Shown here: positions 62,293 to 64,000 of the stretch, one piece after another | Layout of the letters: each line of letters begins with the position of its first letter | Numbering within the stretch: position 1 is the first letter of the stretch | NCBI RefSeq assembly: GCF_002930105.1 | Contig: NZ_PJRN01000010.1 | Span: 81,839-145,838, forward strand | Direction of reading: 5' to 3' | Length of the DNA stretch: 64,000 nucleotides | Origin: Billgrantia saliphila | GTDB taxonomy: Bacteria; Pseudomonadota; Gammaproteobacteria; Pseudomonadales; Halomonadaceae | The notes under the pieces: model-generated | Database searches by the model: none | Told to the model about the DNA's origin: nothing | What the model saw: only the letters and a program-made list of their open reading frames with translations | Program-made: the position numbers and the translations under genes

Positions 62293-63855
62293 ATGAGATT
62301 GAGGTTTCACTGTCAGAACCGTATCGGCATCCTGCGCGATATCGTGTCGCACTTCGTCGATTACGGCCTCAACGTGGCCCGCGGCGAGGTGGGCGGCGAG
62401 CACGGCAATGCCATCTATCTGCACGTGCCCAACTTGCTGAACGCCCAGCTGGCCACGCTCAAGCCGGTTTTGGAAGCGGTGCCCGGGGTGTTCGGGGTGC
62501 GTCGCGTCAGCCTGATGCCCAGCGAGCGGCGCCACCTCGAGCTCGACGCGCTACTGTCGTCGCTTTCCGATCCGGTGATGTCGATCGATATGGAGGGCCA
62601 CATCGTGGCCGCCAACCGCGCCGCCGGGCAGCTGCTGGGGGTTCGTATCGACGAGGTGCCGGGTCTCTCCCTCGACCGCTACCTGCCCGATCTCGACCTG
62701 CCGGCGCTGATTCGACGCAACAACGCCCGGGTCAACGGTTTGCGCATCAAGCTGCGCGATGCCACCTTCCTCGCCGATATCGCGCCGTTGCATCGCGAGC
62801 ACGCCGACGATGTGGCATCGCTGGCCGGGGCGGTGGTGACCCTGCACAGCGCCGATCGGCTGGGCGAGCGGATCTACCAGGTACAGCGCCAGGAGCTGCG
62901 CGGCTTCGATGCGCTGTTCCAGGCAAGCCCCCGGCTCGCCGCGCTGATTCACGAGGCCAGGCGCATGGCGCCGCTCGATGCGCCCTTGCTGATCCAGGGC
63001 GAGACCGGCACCGGCAAGGAGCTACTGGCCCGTGCCTGTCACCTTGCCAGCGCCCGCGGCCAGGCGCCGTTCATGGCGCTCAACTGCGCGGGACTGCCTG
63101 AGTCGATGGCCGAGACGGAGCTGTTCGGCTACGCGCCGGGCGCGTTCGAGGGAGCCCGACCCGAGGGCAAGCTGGGGCTGCTCGAGTTGACGGCCGGCGG
63201 CACCATCTTTCTCGACGAAGTGGGCGAGATGAGCCCAAGGCTGCAGGTCAAGCTGCTGCGCTTCCTGCAGGACGGCGGCTTTCGCCGGGTGGGCAGCGAC
63301 GAGGAGACCTACCTCGACGTGCGGGTCATCTGCGCTACCCAGCAGGATCTGCCACGGCTGTGCGCCGAGGGCCAGTTCCGCCACGACCTCTATCACCGGC
63401 TCAACGTGCTGTCGCTGACCGTGCCGCCGTTGCGCGACTGCCTCGACGGAATCGAGGCCATGGCGCTGCACTTCATCGATCGCGCGGCGCGCCAGATCGG
63501 CTGTCGTATGCCCGGGCTCTCGCCGGCGGCGCTGGCGCGGCTCTCCGCCTATCATTGGCCGGGCAACGTGCGCCAGCTCGAGAACGTTTTGTTCCAGGCG
63601 GTTTCGCTATGCGAGGGCGAGACCATCGAGCCGTCCCATCTGCGCCTGCCCAACGTCGGCGAGGCGCCGGGGCTGTCGGGCATCGACATGGGCGGCAGCT
63701 TGACCGAGATCCTCGGCGAGGTGGAGCGTCGCGTGCTCGCCGCGCTCTATCCCCAGCATCCCTCCAGCCGGCAGCTGGCCAAGCGTCTCGGCGTGTCGCA
63801 TACCACCATCGCCAACAAGCTGCGCCAGCACGGTATCGGTTCGGGAGACGCCTAG
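62293..63855 (+). CDS. phhR: TyrR/PhhR-type regulator of aromatic amino acid genes
   Basis: A 520-residue regulator. Domains: ACT-like N terminus (MRLRFHCQNRIGILRDIVSH), PAS (residues about 80-180), AAA+ core with Walker A GETGTGKE, Walker B GGTIFLDEVGEM, and a C-terminal helix-turn-helix (SRQLAKRLGVSHTTIANKL). The sigma-54 contact loop reads ELFGYAPGAFEGA, so the GAFTGA Thr is Glu; as in E. coli TyrR, sigma-54 activation is doubtful. The start at 62293 is adopted because the ACT domain begins there. It should control phhAB. Confidence 0.88.
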   Translation: MRLRFHCQNRIGILRDIVSHFVDYGLNVARGEVGGEHGNAIYLHVPNLLNAQLATLKPVLEAVPGVFGVRRVSLMPSERRHLELDALLSSLSDPVMSIDMEGHIVAANRAAGQLLGVRIDEVPGLSLDRYLPDLDLPALIRRNNARVNGLRIKLRDATFLADIAPLHREHADDVASLAGAVVTLHSADRLGERIYQVQRQELRGFDALFQASPRLAALIHEARRMAPLDAPLLIQGETGTGKELLARACHLASARGQAPFMALNCAGLPESMAETELFGYAPGAFEGARPEGKLGLLELTAGGTIFLDEVGEMSPRLQVKLLRFLQDGGFRRVGSDEETYLDVRVICATQQDLPRLCAEGQFRHDLYHRLNVLSLTVPPLRDCLDGIEAMALHFIDRAARQIGCRMPGLSPAALARLSAYHWPGNVRQLENVLFQAVSLCEGETIEPSHLRLPNVGEAPGLSGIDMGGSLTEILGEVERRVLAALYPQHPSSRQLAKRLGVSHTTIANKLRQHGIGSGDA

Positions 63856-64000
63856 CTTGGGCCATCGGCCGGCCGCGCACGCGCGGCGAGCGCCCGGACC
63901 TCGGCGTAGGGGTAGGTCTCGAGGGCGGCGAACCCGTTCAGGCGACGTGCCTTAAGGCGAGTCAGCAGCGGGCCGGTCAGTCCGCACAGAAAACGCGCGA
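63852..64000 (-). CDS. Partial gene, possible RecQ-family helicase C terminus
   Basis: The last 49 codons of a minus-strand gene whose start lies beyond the window, ending at a TAG that overlaps the phhR stop region by four bases. The sequence (ARFLCGLTGPLLTRLKARRL, then FAALETYPYAEVRALAAR) has the RFLCGLxxPxxTRxxL...FxxLxxxPFxxV pattern seen at the end of some RecQ-like ATP-dependent helicases. Too short for a firm name. Confidence 0.4.
   Translation of the reverse strand, partial: ARFLCGLTGPLLTRLKARRLNGFAALETYPYAEVRALAARARPADGPS

Overview
The window looks like the chromosome of a moderately halophilic gammaproteobacterium, most likely Halomonas or a close relative. The evidence is high G+C and a set of genes common in that group: a fused-AB Mrp Na+/H+ antiporter, TRAP transport, a liu leucine/isovalerate operon, phhA-phhB with a TyrR-type regulator, SbtA, GltS, SigZ, groESL with a sigma-32 promoter, and short REP-like GGCGC-NNN-GCGCC elements. 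This is inference from gene content. No rRNA or tRNA gene was recognised.

Layout. Bases 1-6.2 kb hold small accessory genes (two GNAT acetyltransferases, an AAA ATPase placed directly after a truncated glutathione transferase, a GFA-like protein, a SnoaL-like protein, a methyltransferase) around a divergent fabF/TetR pair. From 6.4 to 12.2 kb come a Cys-rich protein overlapping sigZ, a DUF2798 protein, a divergent NmrA/LysR pair and katG. Between 13.5 and 18.2 kb lies a strikingly A+T-rich block that reads as an integron gene-cassette array without an integrase: core sites and folded attC-like elements separate a stand-alone TIR-like protein, an unrecognised protein, and a GHKL-ATPase fused to a Shedu-like (DUF4263) PD-(D/E)XK nuclease domain preceded by a small interrupted gene. 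These resemble anti-phage genes, and the block is the best candidate for an undescribed system here.

From 18.7 to 22 kb a LysR regulator sits divergent to an ester cyclase/oxidoreductase/SDR group. From 22 to 29.2 kb the liuABCDE genes degrade leucine/isovaleryl-CoA to acetoacetate and acetyl-CoA. sbtA (Na+/bicarbonate uptake) with a divergent LysR follows, then the six-gene Mrp antiporter operon (31.6-37.3 kb) and a decayed E2 acyltransferase fragment beside a lipoate ligase family gene. Single housekeeping genes (TfoX-N, GltS, CorA, patatin, MFS) run to 44.8 kb, with two small genes of 41 and 58 codons.

From 44.9 kb: two paralogous small lipoproteins, one very His-rich; an AraC regulator; and a convincing catabolic operon (46.6-54.2 kb) of TRAP dctPQM, two histone-deacetylase-family amidohydrolases, RidA, an ornithine-cyclodeaminase-family protein and a class IV aminotransferase. 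That set suggests import and deacetylation of an N-acylated amine or basic amino acid, followed by transamination and cyclic-imine reduction. The end of the window carries a DUF4105 protein, trmJ, groEL-groES, fxsA, an SDR, a ComEA-like protein, phhB-phhA divergent from phhR, and the tail of a possible helicase gene.
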